Notes: generated by a model from the sequence alone, not told the origin. Shown: positions 31,887 to 43,673, counted from the first letter of the stretch. The stretch: 64,000 nt of DNA from Artemia franciscana (GCF_032884065.1 NC_088872.1:682001-746000), one strand, 5' to 3'. Made by a program: numbers and translations.

Positions 31887-33500
31887 AAGAAAAATAGAAC
31901 CAGTTAGAAAAACAATCTCCCCCACAGCCTCGTCTTTTATTTTAACTATGTCAAAAAATATTCAGGTAGGAATTTAAATGCTACTGAATTGGCACAAAAC
32001 GGACGGTTGAAAAAGAAGAAAATCTCAGGGTTGTAACGAGGGACGAGCATTTAGGAGGGGAGGGGTGCTTTTACAAGTTTGTCCAACCAACTAATTTTTT
32101 TCTGTGTGTAAAAAATAGCCTTTCACCTATTTTACAGAAAAACAATTTCGTTACCTCCAGAGACTCAGTCTCACGGTACACCCTGGAAGACAATATCATT
32201 GAATCAAGGGGTATCAAAGAATCACTAAATACGCATTGAATCACTAGCTCACTCAATTCATAAACAGAAACAATGTATTCTGTATAAATTTAGCCAAATA
32301 AAAATCTAAATAATGACTTACAGTTTATACATCATTATATTTTACCTGACTAAATTGCAAGAAATAACAAGTATATTCGTTGAAAAAGAAATATAACAAT
32401 ACTAGTAATGTTAGAAGTGTTGCTACAGATCAGGGGTAGCCAAACCATAATTCTCAAGAACAAGGACTAGGGGGAGCTGATAAGAGGGCAAAATTTTGCA
32501 CATTAACTAAGAATTAATTTAAATTAAGAACAGGAAAGTAGGCGTTACCCAGGACAGATAGAAATACTTTAAACATGAATTTTTTGCCCGGAGGTTAATG
32601 ACTTCAAGGTATACAAAACACCTCATTTGAGACCAAAGTTCACAGGTACAGTTTAGTAGAAAAGAGGAAACGTTATGCCTTGTTGAAATCATAGTGAGCA
32701 AAGATTTTCAGTTTGTATTATAGAAGGGCCCATAATGGAGCCCTTGGATCCTTACTCCTCCAATATACCCTACTCCTCGAACTACGCCATGAACTGCGAG
32801 CATGACTAGTTGGGGTGCTATTTAGGAGTGCTCCAACTGTTTTAGACGTTAACACCGAAAAATCCCTTTGAATAGAAAATCCCTTTGAATAAAAAATCTC
32901 TAGTTAAAATTAAGATCCAACCTTTACCTTAAAAGTAGGCAAATGTTGTTTTTTTTTTTTTTTTACGGCAGTGAATTGAAAAGCCTATGAAATCTGACTT
33001 TACGTCGAAATCTAGCAAGTAACACTAAGTTAACCTTCACTCTCTTGGGAAGGTTAAACTTTTTGTTTTAAACTATTTTTTTAATGGATTATAAAATGTG
33101 TAGGGCTTTGCTAGATGTTTTCCAGATGAACTGTAGGCTGATTCTATTGGGTACCCGTTTGAATCACCGCCTTTTAAACAGTAAGCTGTATAGGGTTTCC
33201 ATGTGTTAATGACTTTTATTTAAAAAAAAAATAGTTTCCTCTTTCCTCTTTTTCTTCTTCCCTACCCCCTTTTTCTCTTTCCCCTTTTACTAGTTTTCAA
33301 TCTCCAGCTTTTAGGTTTCAGATTCTTGGACAAAAGTTGACAGAGCCTTTTTTCCTTTGACATCAAAATTCATTAATTAACGTTCAATACAAAAACTTAA
33401 ATAAGAAAAATAAAGATCAAATTTAAGCTAATTCAGATCCCTTAGCACTTGACTGTTATTTTAAGCGATCCTAAAAAAGCAGGTTTGGTCACCCCTGCTA
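31887..33500. other. 3' flank, no exon seen
   Basis: Presumed 3' UTR/flank of the plus-strand gene and intergenic sequence. Short minus-strand frames here (32256-32071, 32701-32519) show no domain or splice context. Confidence 0.35.
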
Positions 33501-33503
33501 TAG

Positions 33504-33725
33504 CTTACGGCACGAAGCCAAACAGATGTGATTCCAGCTAAACTAAATTGTGACAGAAGGCGAATTTTTAAACTCTGGTCGGTAAGAGAAGTGAAACCGG
33601 ACATTCGCCCACTTGCAGACATCTCTTTCATCGGGGCGATGGGAAACCTTACAGCCAAAGGTCTACCAGATGAAGGCAAAATTTTGTGAATCAGAACAGG
33701 ACCAGATGGCATAGTTCCCAGAGTT
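33504..33725 (+). pseudogene. possible phospholipase B-like (SGNH) fragment
   Basis: A plus-strand open frame (33504-33689, stop TGA) contains SVREVKPDIRPLADISFIGA followed by MGNLTAKG. This resembles the block around the catalytic serine in phospholipase B1-type SGNH hydrolases (V-x-P-x-D-I ... A-hydrophobic-G-D-S-L-T-A), but D-S is missing, so it would be inactive. Competing reading: on the minus strand, 33725-33509 is open, follows a CAG acceptor and ends at a GTAAGC donor, with 72 codons containing GFTSLTDQSLKIRLLSQFSL. I cannot recognise that protein. Both readings are low confidence; only one is likely real. Confidence 0.3.
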
Positions 33726-33894
33726 CTGTTATATCATTTTGAAAGTGAAATTACCTTGAATCTTTCTATAAAAGTGGAAAACATCCCCTAGATCTTTCTA
33801 GATCTTTCTAATCTAATCTTTCTAGAAAAAAAACATCCGTAGAGCATTCTCCTAGTATTTTGCATTCAACAATACTCCTACGAACAATTTTTTC

Positions 33895-33900
33895 TTTATT
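33895..33900 (-). promoter_or_regulatory. candidate poly(A) signal of SLC12A8
   Basis: AATAAA on the minus strand (TTTATT on plus), about 194 bp past the SLC12A8 stop codon. A U-rich stretch is not obvious downstream; the position is plausible. Confidence 0.45.
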
Positions 33901-34093
33901 TTAAATGAATTTTCGTCAACCGGAAAAATGAAGTTTTCGATTCTGATCCAAACCAGAAGCGACCCGAATAATCCATCGACATTAGGACCTTCAATTTTCA
34001 TCAGAGGAATGTCAGAAACAAAATTCGATACCTGTCAAAACCTAGCCTTAGCATACTTTAATAGATTATATACAAATTCGCTTCCCAACAAAA

Positions 34094-34280
34094 TTAGGGA
34101 ACCAAAGCAACTTCTTGACTATCTGCTAAATCAAAACTCTTCCCTTTCACAGTTGATGATTGGTGATACCGGCTTCTTGATGAAAAATCATCGTTCTCTT
34201 CTGTAAGCTGATCAGCCTGAATGTCTAAATCTGGAATGCCAGACGGAACAACAATCTGCTCGTAGCCTTGACGTTTTTTA
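34094..34280 (-). CDS. SLC12A8: SLC12A8-like cotransporter, terminal exon
   Basis: Last coding exon (187 bp). It starts after a minus-strand acceptor (CTATTTTACTTTTTATAG): one base (T) completes a Cys codon begun by TG at the end of exon 43673-43495, then 61 codons and TAA. The encoded tail YEQIVVPSGIPDLDI, QLTEENDDFSSRSRYHQSS matches the conserved C-terminal tail of SLC12A8 (remembered pattern: EQI-x-x-P, QLTxEN-x-DF, RYHxSS). It is cytoplasmic and follows the last membrane segment; the terminal ~20 residues (KSFDLADSQEVALVP) have no counterpart I recall. In the family (cation-chloride cotransporters, SLC12; the human protein has been proposed to carry other substrates too) this tail is not the transport core. 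Confidence is high because of the motif plus exact splice phase. Confidence 0.85.
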
Positions 34281-34689
34281 CTATAAAAAGTAAAATAGTT
34301 AAATTATTAACAAAGTCTAAATAACGACCAGGACCTCAGTACCTTTCCAAAAAAACAACAACAAAAGGAAAAACTGGGGAGTTATTCAATGACAGTGAAA
34401 GTTTTTCAGAAAAAAACTTTTCGGCCCTATATTCAAGAGCCCTCATCAGCAAAGCATAGATCAATGTAAAAAAAGACTTGGAATAAAATACATAGCCATT
34501 AAAATTAAAAATTAAACTAGACCTAGAATCATTGATTCAAGGAAGTTCAACCAAAACTAAAGAAAAAACACGAAACGAGCCAATTCATTAGATAACAAAT
34601 CAAGAGGTTTTAATGCGATTCTGGCTTTTTGGTAGCTAGCCTCAAAGGACTTCTTGATACAGGTTCATTGGTATCCACTATTGGTTTTG
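34281..34689. other. intron; GGCCC hairpin repeat copy 2
   Basis: Start (3' side) of the 9.2-kb last SLC12A8 intron. At 34419-34454 TTTCGGCCCTATATTCAAGA then GCCCTCATCAGCAAAG repeats the 15236-15273 block. Confidence 0.6.
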
Positions 34690-34990
34690 TAATAATAATG
34701 CTACTACTAACGACTCACCACACCACCAAGTTACCTAAGGCTAACACAGCTAGGTACGCTCCTTCTGCATCCCAATCTTTTCAAAGCCTCCCTCTTTACG
34801 CCCTCCCAAGAAGTTCCCATTTGCCTTAAATATTTCCTTATGACACCTTCCAAATTCAACCAAGGACGACCTGCTTTTCGTTTAGCCCGAGACAATTGGT
34901 CAATAAGGACAGTATTTGGCAATCCATCATCCTTCATCCACAGAACGTGTCCTAGCCCTAGGCCCTGTCCTAGTAAAAGAAAGAAAAATG
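34690..34990 (-). pseudogene. LINE 3'-end fragment
   Basis: On the minus strand a frame from ~34960 encodes LGHVLWMKDDGLPNTVLIDQ, then KRKAGRPWLNLEG, RKYLRQMGTSWEG and ALKRLGCRRS. This G-R-P-x-L-x-W/L-x-x-V-x-R-K-x-L pattern is the usual C-terminal segment after the reverse transcriptase in many animal non-LTR retrotransposons. It runs out toward 34690 into TAGTAGTAGCATTATTA-like sequence, resembling a LINE 3' tail. RT and endonuclease are absent: a 5'-truncated copy in the SLC12A8 intron. Confidence 0.7.
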
Positions 34991-35019
34991 TAACATGGTG
35001 TTACATTTTTCTTTCTTTT
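34975..35019. repeat. perfect 21-bp-stem hairpin
   Basis: Arms 34975-34995 and 34999-35019 are exact reverse complements around a TGG loop; the stem is purine-rich on one side (AAAAGAAAGAAAAATGTAAC). It lies just past the LINE fragment, within the intron. Confidence 0.95.
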
Positions 35020-36463
35020 TTGACATGTACACTTATTAAAATAAAGCATGAAATTTTTCCCCCCAAAAATAAAGAGCCAATTCAAAGGGTTGAAAATCTA
35101 CCGTTGAGATAGATGAAGATGCATGATGGGACGAAGGACCACCAAATAACACTAGACTGAGGGATCTCCAATGTGAATGGTACCTTACATGGCTACACCT
35201 TATCCTCAGAAGTATACAGAGATGAGACAAACTGAATAGATCCCCGGCAGGTAAATCAAAAAGTGCTCTTGTTCTATTCCAATTAACGTAAGTAGATTGA
35301 GCACTGAAGTGATTTCAATTTTTAGCTATCGTACTCCTTTGGTCAATGATTGAATAATTCATAGTCAATTACCCTATAAACATATTTTTGTGTATATGTA
35401 TGACTAATTGCCACGTGGTTTCGCTTTGCATATGAATAATCGTCGCAGCATTTATAACTCACGGCTAATCGTCACATGGACTTTTTTTTTTGTTTCTGTT
35501 ACAACTGAACCCCCGTGTATAATATGGCTATCCCCTGGATTCTGGTCTTGTATAAACATTCCTTGGAATAAAATGAACAAATTCAAAGCACAGGTCTTGC
35601 CAATACGAATGCAATTATGTGCCACTATAATCCTTATTATTGCCAAACTGGCATACCGCTCTTTGATTTTGTATGAAATTATCTCATTTTAAGAATGCCA
35701 AAAGTTCAATTACTGCAATGGGCAAAAACTCCAGTCAATTCAATTTATCCAGTGACGTCACATATTCCACTCGGTTACAGATACTGAAAAGATATTTTTA
35801 ATAGTTTTTAAGATGTAAAAGTGTTCTCACTATTTCGTAATTCGTAACTATTAAAGAATTCAGTGTCTAATTAAATCAGAATAAAAACCCTTTATCAACA
35901 AATGGTTTAAAACTGAGATTAATCCTTTTAAAGGAATAGATAGGTCTTAACTGTTCAACGACTGAATATAGACTGTTATTACGACTGAGTATGTTCAACC
36001 TTGCTGAAATTGTCTGTTTTTTGAAGTCAATAAATAAAGGCCTATCAAGATCATTCATAAAAAAGCTGTCTTAATGCTGACACTAATAGAATCTAACATA
36101 TAAATTTGAGAGAAACTTTCCAGGAACAGAAAAATACTAAACTGGAGAGTTTGACAATATAGTGTTTTAGGGAAGAAAATTATAAACGCAGCTACGAATA
36201 TTAATGAAAATGCTTTATGTTTAATAAAGAGGAGGTGGGCTATACAAGAATTATATGAGCGATAGATTATATAAAAATAAGAAGAATGTAAAGAAACTGG
36301 AAAAAAAATCGAAATGTGAATTAAGTAGGTGTGAAGTTGAGGCTATGTCTGAAACTGCCAAAAATGTTGAAGATGAAGCCAGAGGGCATAACTGCAATAT
36401 CTTTTACTGGCACGTTAATAAATTGAGAAGGGAATAGTCAATCCGAACTTGTCCCTGTTAAAG
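35020..36463. other. intron, no feature recognised
   Basis: AT-rich intronic sequence of SLC12A8. No exon, known repeat or RNA gene was recognised. Confidence 0.45.
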
Positions 36464-38205
36464 ATTAAATAAAAAAAAACTAATTTTTTTAGCCGAAAGT
36501 AAGGAGCGACATTAAAACTTAAAACGAACAGAAATACTCCGTATATGAAATGGGTTGTCCCCTCTACAATCCCTCGCTCTTTACGCTAAAGCTTTTAATT
36601 GTTTTAAAAAGTAGAATTGTGGCAAAGAGTCAAACTTTAGCGTAAAGAGCAAGGGATTGCAGAGGGGACAACCCAATTCATATACGGAGTAATTTCTGTT
36701 CGTTTTAAGTTTTAATGTCGCTCCTTACTTTCGGCTAAAAAAATTAGTTTTTTTTATTTAATTTCTGAACGTTTTTGAATTAATGCATGTTTGGTTTTGG
36801 CTCTCCGCACATAAATTATTAAAATGAAATTTGTATATTAATTCTTTTTTTGGCTAAATGGCTTTCTCTTAGTTTTGATCAGACGATTTTGAGAAATAAG
36901 GGGTGGAAAAGGAGGTCTAGTTGCCCTCCAATTTTTCAGTTACTTAAAAAGGCAACTAGAACTTTTAATTTTTAACGAATCTTTTTATTAGTAAAAAATA
37001 TACGTAACTTCAGAATTAACTTACGTAACAAACTTTCATAATCTTATATTTTTATTATGTATACGGGGGGTTTGTACCCTCGTTAATGCCTCGCTCTTTC
37101 CACTAAATCGTAAGCTTTTTCCCAATTCTTTAAGAATGACCCCTGAATCAGAAAGGCCGTAGAATAAATAGTTGAAATAACTAAAAATACTTTAGCATAA
37201 AAAGCGAGGCATTTATCTCCTCCTAAATACCTCGCTCTTTATGCTAAAGTATTTTTAGAACCCCTCATATGCGTAATAATCTCTGTTCGTTTTAAGTTTC
37301 AATGCTAATCCCTCCTTTCACTTGAAAAAACGTTTTCATGTTTATTTTTCATTGTTTTCTTATAGTAATGCTAGAAAATCCTGCGCCCTTTTCATTGAAT
37401 TTTTCTTCCCCTATGACAGAGTCCTCCAACATAGCCCCCTCCTCTCAGCCCCACCCCCAAACAAAATAAATACCCCCTGAAAACGTCTGTACACTTCCCA
37501 ATAACCATTACTATATGTAAACACTGGTCAAAGCTTGTAACTTGCAGCCCCTCCCCCAGGGATTGTGGGGGAGTAAGTCATCCCCAAAGACATAGTTATT
37601 ATGATTTTTGACTATGCTGAACAAAATGGCTATCTCAAAATTTTGATCCGTTGACCTTGGGAAAAAAATGAGCGTGGGAGGGGGCCTAGATGCCCTCCAA
37701 TTTTTTTGGTCACTTAAAAAGGGCACTAGAACTTTTCATTTCCGTTAGAATGAGACCTTTTGCGACATTCTAGGTTCACTTGGTCGATACGATGATCCCT
37801 GGGGAAAAGAAAAAAAAAAAAACAAACAAACAAACAAACAAATAAACACGCACCCGTGATTTGTCTTCTGGCAAAAAACACAAAATTCCTCATTTTTGTA
37901 GATAGGAGCTTGAAACTTCTACAGTAGGGTTATCTGATACGCTGAATCTGATGGTGTCATTTTCGTTAAGATTCTATGGCTTTTAAGGGGTGTTTCCCCC
38001 TATTTTCTTAAATAGAGCAAATTTTCTCAGGCTCGTAACTTTTGATGGGTAAGACTAAACTTGATGAAACTTATATATTTAAAATCAGCATTAAAATTCA
38101 ATTCTTTTGATGTAGCTATTGGTACCAAAAGTCCATTTTTTAGAGTTTTGGTTACTATTGAGCCGGGTCGCTCCTTACAACAGTTCGTTACCACGAACTG
38201 TTTGA
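36464..38205 (-). mobile_element. FBH element, full length, inverted
   Basis: 1742-bp copy in reverse: fold-back 36464-36760, internal hairpin ~37180-37262, module 1 and terminal hairpin with an intact ACAGTTCGT stem ending 38205. The fold-back spacer sits inverted relative to most copies (loop reads TTGTTTTAAAAAGTAGAATT here), as if the loop had flipped. It lies in the last SLC12A8 intron. Confidence 0.9.
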
Positions 38206-38219
38206 TAGGAACGGGGCCC

Positions 38220-38720
38220 CAAAAAAGGGTCCAGTCGTCGTAGTAGTAGAAGTAGTATTAACAGTATGTACATAGTGCCATTAAGTTAGTTCAACGTCCC
38301 CATTAACATAACTAAAAGTTTCAACATAATACTCAAAGCTGTTCACAAGGTATTGCTAATATGCACTTTTGCAACTGCATACACATTGTATTTTGACTTA
38401 GTTTAACTTATTCATAAACATTCCCCGAAGTTTTCACCTTAATACCCTTACCTTTAGAAGTGGTCTTGGTAGTAATGGTCATTGTGATAGTAGTAATAGT
38501 AGAAGTAGTGGTAGTAGCATCGATATTTTTCTTTTGGTCGGTTGAACATACTAATTAACGTATCCTGTAAGTTTCTAAGTAATACCCTAAACCATTTCTA
38601 AAATATTACTGATAAGCCATTTTTACAAGCTTCATAAACATAGTGCGTTTTGATTTAGCTAGACGCTTCCCTTAAGAGCTTCACCTTTATATCCTTACCC
38701 TTTTTTGAAACCAAAAGTCA
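38220..38720. repeat. (AGT)n-associated repeat, copy 1
   Basis: GTAGTAGTAGAAGTAGTATT at its start and a second GTAGTAATAGTAGAAGTAGT tract near 38490 separate stretches that share TTTCAACATAATACTCA, ATATTGC/ATATGC and CATTCCC..AAGTTTTCACCTTAATACCC motifs with 63230-63830. Diverged. Confidence 0.55.
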
Positions 38721-38724
38721 AACA

Positions 38725-39050
38725 TTCCCCCCGCGTAATTAGCGCTATTTCCTATGTGGCAGTTTGCCCCCCACCAACCCCATTTTGACCTCCCTATCCC
38801 CAGTTCCCCCCCCCCATCAACTCTAATTCCCCCAGCTGAAATTTAGTTTCTTCAAAAATCTTATCAAAATTCTGATAAGCCTGCATAATTCAAGCATACA
38901 GAGAAACGGGTCAGTTTTCTTTGCCTTTATGGTTTTATACGGCTAATTTGGCATTTTTCACTGTCATTTTCCTTGATTTAGGAAAATTGGCTCCAACTCC
39001 GCCCCCCCCCCCCCAGATTTTTACAAAATTACGCCTTTGCCCCACTTTTC
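38725..39050. repeat. poly(C)-ended dispersed repeat, copy 2
   Basis: Second copy of the 20700-21085 repeat, same orientation, with C-runs at about 38808-38817 and 39002-39014. Confidence 0.65.
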
Positions 39051-40339
39051 AAATCATAAACCCCACGTGTAAACAATGAACAAATTGTATAAACTACATC
39101 CCTTATGCAAGGGTTGTGAGGAGTCTTGTCATTACCAGTGCATAGTTAATGGACTTTTCAGCTATGTTGGAACAAAATGGCTGTCTTGAAATTTTGATTG
39201 GATGCCTTTGGGGGAGGGCAATAAAAGGGGATTGGGAGGGGCATGGTGCCCTATAGTCGCTTTGTTTTAGGTTTCCCCAAATGACTGCCACAAAACTTTC
39301 AAGCTGTGGTCTCAAGTTCAAGCTGTGGTAATTAGAATTTACCAACGATACAAAACTAAATTTATTCCAGGCTCCCTGTGTAAGTCTCAGCTACTCAAAA
39401 CACACCGAGCCATAAGGCTTTAATGATTTATTATTTATCATAATTAACTTGAAATGCTGTGCTACAAAAAAAAAGTTTTTCAAATAAAAGTAAGAGCTCC
39501 ACTAAACTAAAGATAAGCAGAAATGAAATCGAATAATCTAACAAGGGTAAAACTACCACAAATCACCATCAATAAATAAATGAAACCTAAAATGAATAAA
39601 AATTACAATAAATAATATATTCAGACTAAAAACAAGCACAAATTAACATGAGTAGGGCTGACACAATAGAAAAACACTCCTTCCTTTCTTGGTTACGAAA
39701 AAAAAATAACTAGCAACATCTTGAATGACTGATGCTAATCAGCCGTCATATCGTACTGGAAGTGTTTAGAGGAATCTTCAACTAAATCAAAATATGCTAT
39801 GTGCATTCAGTTTTACAAAAAGACGTATGTACAATATCTCAAGAATAGCTAAGGGTATTAAGTTTAAACTTTCAGGGCATGTTGACAAAGGCTAGAGTAC
39901 AACTCGTCCTCCTCCCATGTCTTTTTTAGGCGCAATCTCCTCTAGGACATCAGAACAAAATTTACTATCTAAATTCACCAAGTTCAAAGACTTTCAACAC
40001 AGTTATTTATTACTCAACATTCAGAAAAGGTCTGATGTATCTGAAATAAAAGAGAAATAAATATGCTCTAATGGTTTGTGACATCTGATTTTCTTCTTTT
40101 TTTGCGACAATAAAACAGAGCTTTTTTATGAATGATCTCAACAGGCATTTATATTATGAAGAAAAAAAACGGTTCCTATATGGTTGAACATATAAATATT
40201 TTAACTTATGTTTTGCCCCTTGATATTGCCTCATATTTGTAGAATCCTGGAAAACTAAGTCCGACAGTTCAGTTGCAACAGGATTCACTTGCACGAGGGT
40301 TCAGTTGCATGGGAGTTTAGTTTCATGGGGGTTCAGTTG
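39051..40339. other. intron, no gene seen
   Basis: Intronic. Stretch 39040-39300 resembles part of the FBH-like TTGCAACCCTTGCCC / AAAATGGCTGTCTTGAAATT sequence and the 63785-63880 region. No exon was found. Confidence 0.4.
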
Positions 40340-41312
40340 CACAGGGGGTTCATTTTTACGCACACCTTTCTGTTGTATCTCCCTGTTGAAGATAATTCGA
40401 TTTTTTTTTTTTTTTTTTTCAATTTGCATCTTCTTTTCTCAGCACAAAAAGTAGATTAAGGTCATTTAGTTTTGGTTGTGATGTAGCTCGTTCAGAAAAA
40501 TACAAACTGTTTTTGCTGACCATATACCACTGGAAACAGGGTCTGACCCCTAACTAATCGCTCCCTAAACCCCGAACTAATTACTTGGGGTTCAGTTACA
40601 CGGGCGTTCAGTTTTACGCACACCTTTCTGTTGTATCGCCCTGTTGAAGATAATTTGATTTTTTTTGCAATTTGCATCTTCCTTTCTCAGCACAAAAAGT
40701 AGAATAAGGTCATTTAGTTTTGGTTGTGATGTAGCTCGTTTGGAAAAATACAAACTGTTTTTGCTGACCATATACCACTGGAAACAGGGTCTAACCCCTA
40801 ACTAATCGCTCCCTAAACCCCTAACTAATTACTTGGGGTTCAGTTACACGGGCGTTCAGTTTTACGCACACCTTTCTGTTGTATCGCCCTGTTGAAGATA
40901 ATTTGATTTTTTTTGCAATTTGCATCTTCCTTTCTCAGCACAAAAAGTAGAATAAGGTCATTTAGTTTTGGTTGTGATGTAGCTCGTTTGGAAAAATACG
41001 AACTGTTTTTGCTGACCATATACCACTGGAAACAGGGTCTAACCCCTAACTAATCGCTCCCTAAACCCCTAACTAATTACTTGGGGTTCAGTTACACGGG
41101 CGTTCAGTTTTACGCACACCTTTCTTTTGTAACGCCCTTGAGGATAAATTAATTTGTTTTGCAAATTTGTATCCTCTTTTCCCAGCACAAAAAGTAGTTT
41201 AAGGTCACTTAGCTTTTGGTTGTGATGTAGCTCGTCTCGGAAGGATACACACTGTTTTTGCTGACCATGTACCACTGGATACAGGGTCTAACCCCTAACT
41301 AATCACTCCAAA
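40340..41312. repeat. ~250-bp tandem repeat, four units
   Basis: The landmark CACACCTTTCTGTTGTATC starts at 40361, 40619, 40867 and 41115 (spacing 258, 248, 248). Units include AGCACAAAAAGTAGA, GTTGTGATGTAGCTCGTTTG, CATATACCACTGGAAACAGG and a CCCTAACTAATCGCTCCCTA segment. Units 2 and 3 look nearly identical; unit 4 is more diverged. Left of unit 1, shorter GGGGGTTCAGTTGCACGG-like repeats (40265-40350) echo the same motif. Confidence 0.9.
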
Positions 41313-41315
41313 TAG

Positions 41316-43430
41316 GGCAGCTCCAACCTCAAAGGTGCGGATGGTGCCCACCCCAAGGTCTCTCAGTGCCCAGGGTTTACCAGATGGCAATCAGAGCCCA
41401 GGCCTAGGGACGGTAGGACTTGCAACCCTCTTCCTGAAAATAATTATAGCAAAAATAAATGTCACTCCAGTCCCGAATTCTACTAGTTTTGACTCCATAC
41501 GACCTCGGCACGTCCCCGGACATCTTTTGAACCTTGTTTACCAAGGTGGGCTTAGAATAGCCATCTGAAATGTTTAGCCATGAATAAACCCGGATCCAAA
41601 GAAATTAGGCTCGAGGTGTTGAGATGGGGAATTGACACTCTCGGGATAAGAGAACCCCACTTGACAGGATCAAATGATGAAGGAATCTCCACAACAGATA
41701 ACAGGTTGATATGGTTCGGTCAAACTTCTAGTAGAAGTGGTGGCGCAGGCCTGTTGCTAAACAAGAAGGTGAATAAATGTTTCATATGCCATAGCCCAAT
41801 CTCAGACAGACTGCTCACTGCACTTTTTAACCACAAACAAGGAAAGATGACAATAGTCGTGAGCTATGCACCAACCATTGTTTCTCCAGATGACAAGAAA
41901 GATAGACAAACAACAGATCTATCTTCCACTTCCTCTCACGATGTACCCGTCCTGGTGAGCGACATCAACATGGCAGTAGCTGATCCTTATGGAAATTTCT
42001 AGTCTGTAATTGACCCTATCACGAAGGACAGCTTAAAAGATAATGGAACACGATTACCCCAGCTGTGCAACATGCATTAACTGGTCATTGCTAACACACA
42101 GTTTCACAGAAAAGATATCTATAAGCCGTAAGGGCACAGCAGTGACGGGCGCACCCGCAAGATGATCGACTACATCATAGTCAGTAAGAGATGGCAATCA
42201 TCAGCCTCAAATTGACAAATATACCGTTCCGCCAAACTCGGAAAGACCAATCACATATTGGTAGCCGTCAACTTCAGTCTCAAACTAAAAGCTCATTCGT
42301 AAGAGCGACGCCAACCGAAGTTAGACGTTCAGAAACTCAATTCGGATGAAATCTGGCAAAAGCACTCGGTTGAAATCCACAATAGGTTTGATTGCCTGAA
42401 TACCGTCGACGACCCAGATACTCTCTGGTAAGCATATAAGAACAACACACTAGAAATTACCGCTGATACCAATGGGCGCAAGTTGCACTCCAAGAAACCG
42501 TGGCTGTCACACGAAGTACCGCAGATGACTGAAAAGCGAAGAGAAGACTGGCTGGCTGGCGACATGCCCACATACAGACGGATAAACGGGATTAGGAACA
42601 AACTTATTCACGGTGATAAGCAACAATTTGTTGATAAAAAGACTGACGAACTAAAAACAGCTGCTTGCAAAGGTTACGTTATGTTGATCCTAACCAGCTG
42701 TCGTCAGCTGAGCAAACCATACGCAAGAATCACGTATCACCGCCTCACCTTTTTAGAATCACGTATCACCTTTGATGTTCTGTCCCTGCTCAAGCATGTC
42801 AGAGACCTAAGCGAAGGGAAACCACTAAAAACATGAGATGTCACGGGATAAACGGGATTAGGAACAAACTTATTCACGGTGATAAGCAACAATTTGTTGA
42901 TAAAAAGACTGACGAACTAAAAACAGCTGCTTGCAAAGGTTACGTTATGTTGATCCTAACCAGCTGTCGTCAGCTGAGCAAACCATACGCAAGAATCACG
43001 TATCACCGCCTCACCTTTTTAGAATCACGTATCACCTTTGATGTTCTGTCCCTGCTCAAGCATGTCAGAGACCTAAGCGAAGGGAAACCACTAAAAACAT
43101 GAGGTGTCAGATCCGAATCTAGTGAAATGATTGAAGATGGAAGTACAAAACCAGAAAGATGGAAGTTAACACTTTGCAAAGCTGCTGAACACTGACAGAG
43201 TGAGTGTTGATCCTTACCTGCTGTCGTCTGCTGAGCAAACATTACGCGAGAATCATTCAGACCACGATCCCCTTTCAGTGGAAGAGATACAGAAAGCTCT
43301 GCGGAGAATTAAAAACAACAAGGCGTCCGGAATCTGTGGGATCACCGTCGAACTACTGAAATTCAGAGGACCAGCAATGCTTCTTTGGTTACACGCACTT
43401 TTCTTCCTTGTCTGGATTAGGTAATCTTTT
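41316..43430 (+). pseudogene. decayed LINE (endonuclease to start of reverse transcriptase)
   Basis: Plus-strand non-LTR retrotransposon remnant. The APE-type endonuclease (41540-42250) is readable in pieces: GIDTLGIREPHLTGS, GGAGLLLNKKV, SPISDRLLTALF, MTIVVSYAPT, then RKMIDYIIVSKRW and ...LGKTNHILVAVNF. These correspond to the family motifs around the LGI-E-T, GVGxLL, SDRI, YAPT, D-Y and SDH-x-L-V blocks; the SDH position reads TNH. The region up to the RT follows, interrupted by a 266-bp tandem duplication. The RT start is EEIQKALRRIKNNKASGICG, ELLKFRGPAM, and it is cut at ~43430, with no catalytic YADD. Several stops and shifts. RTE- or CR1-like clade is a guess. It ends 65 bp from an SLC12A8 exon. 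Confidence 0.8.
42580..43111. repeat. 266-bp tandem duplication inside the LINE
   Basis: 42580-42845 is repeated head-to-tail at 42846-43111; 84 consecutive encoded residues are the same in both copies, so the duplication is recent compared with the decay of the LINE. Confidence 0.95.
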
Positions 43431-43494
43431 CAGGACTTTTCTGGAAAATATAATCATTGACCCTAAGTTTTTGGAGAAAAGATACGTAACTTAC

Positions 43495-43673
43495 CAAATG
43501 ACATGTTCAAAACATTGCCTTAGCCATGTAAACATCTTGAAATCCGCGGAAACGCCTGGGTTTACACCGGGATTGGCTTGACCAATGTATACCCACACCA
43601 CAAAAACGGATCCAATACAGACTAAAGCATATATCCAGTTTACAGCGAACATAATGGAAATTTTTATAAATAC
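43495..43673 (-). CDS. SLC12A8: SLC12A8-like cotransporter, last-transmembrane exon
   Basis: 179-bp exon between acceptor TTAATATTTTCAG and donor TTTG|GTAAGT on the minus strand. Starts in phase 0: VFIKISIMFAVNWIYALV, then CIGSVFVVWVYIGQANPGVN and PGVSADFKMFTWLRQC, 59 codons plus TG. The MF-x-(V/I)-x-W-x-Y-x-LVN/C ... YIGxAxPG motif followed by FxxFxWxR is the SLC12A8 C-terminal membrane segment and post-membrane stretch as I know it. Two hydrophobic stretches (about residues 3-20 and 21-30) form the last membrane region. Phase joins both neighbours exactly (exon 54680-54474 and 34280-34094). The 9.2-kb and 10.8-kb flanking introns are full of repeats. Confidence 0.9.
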
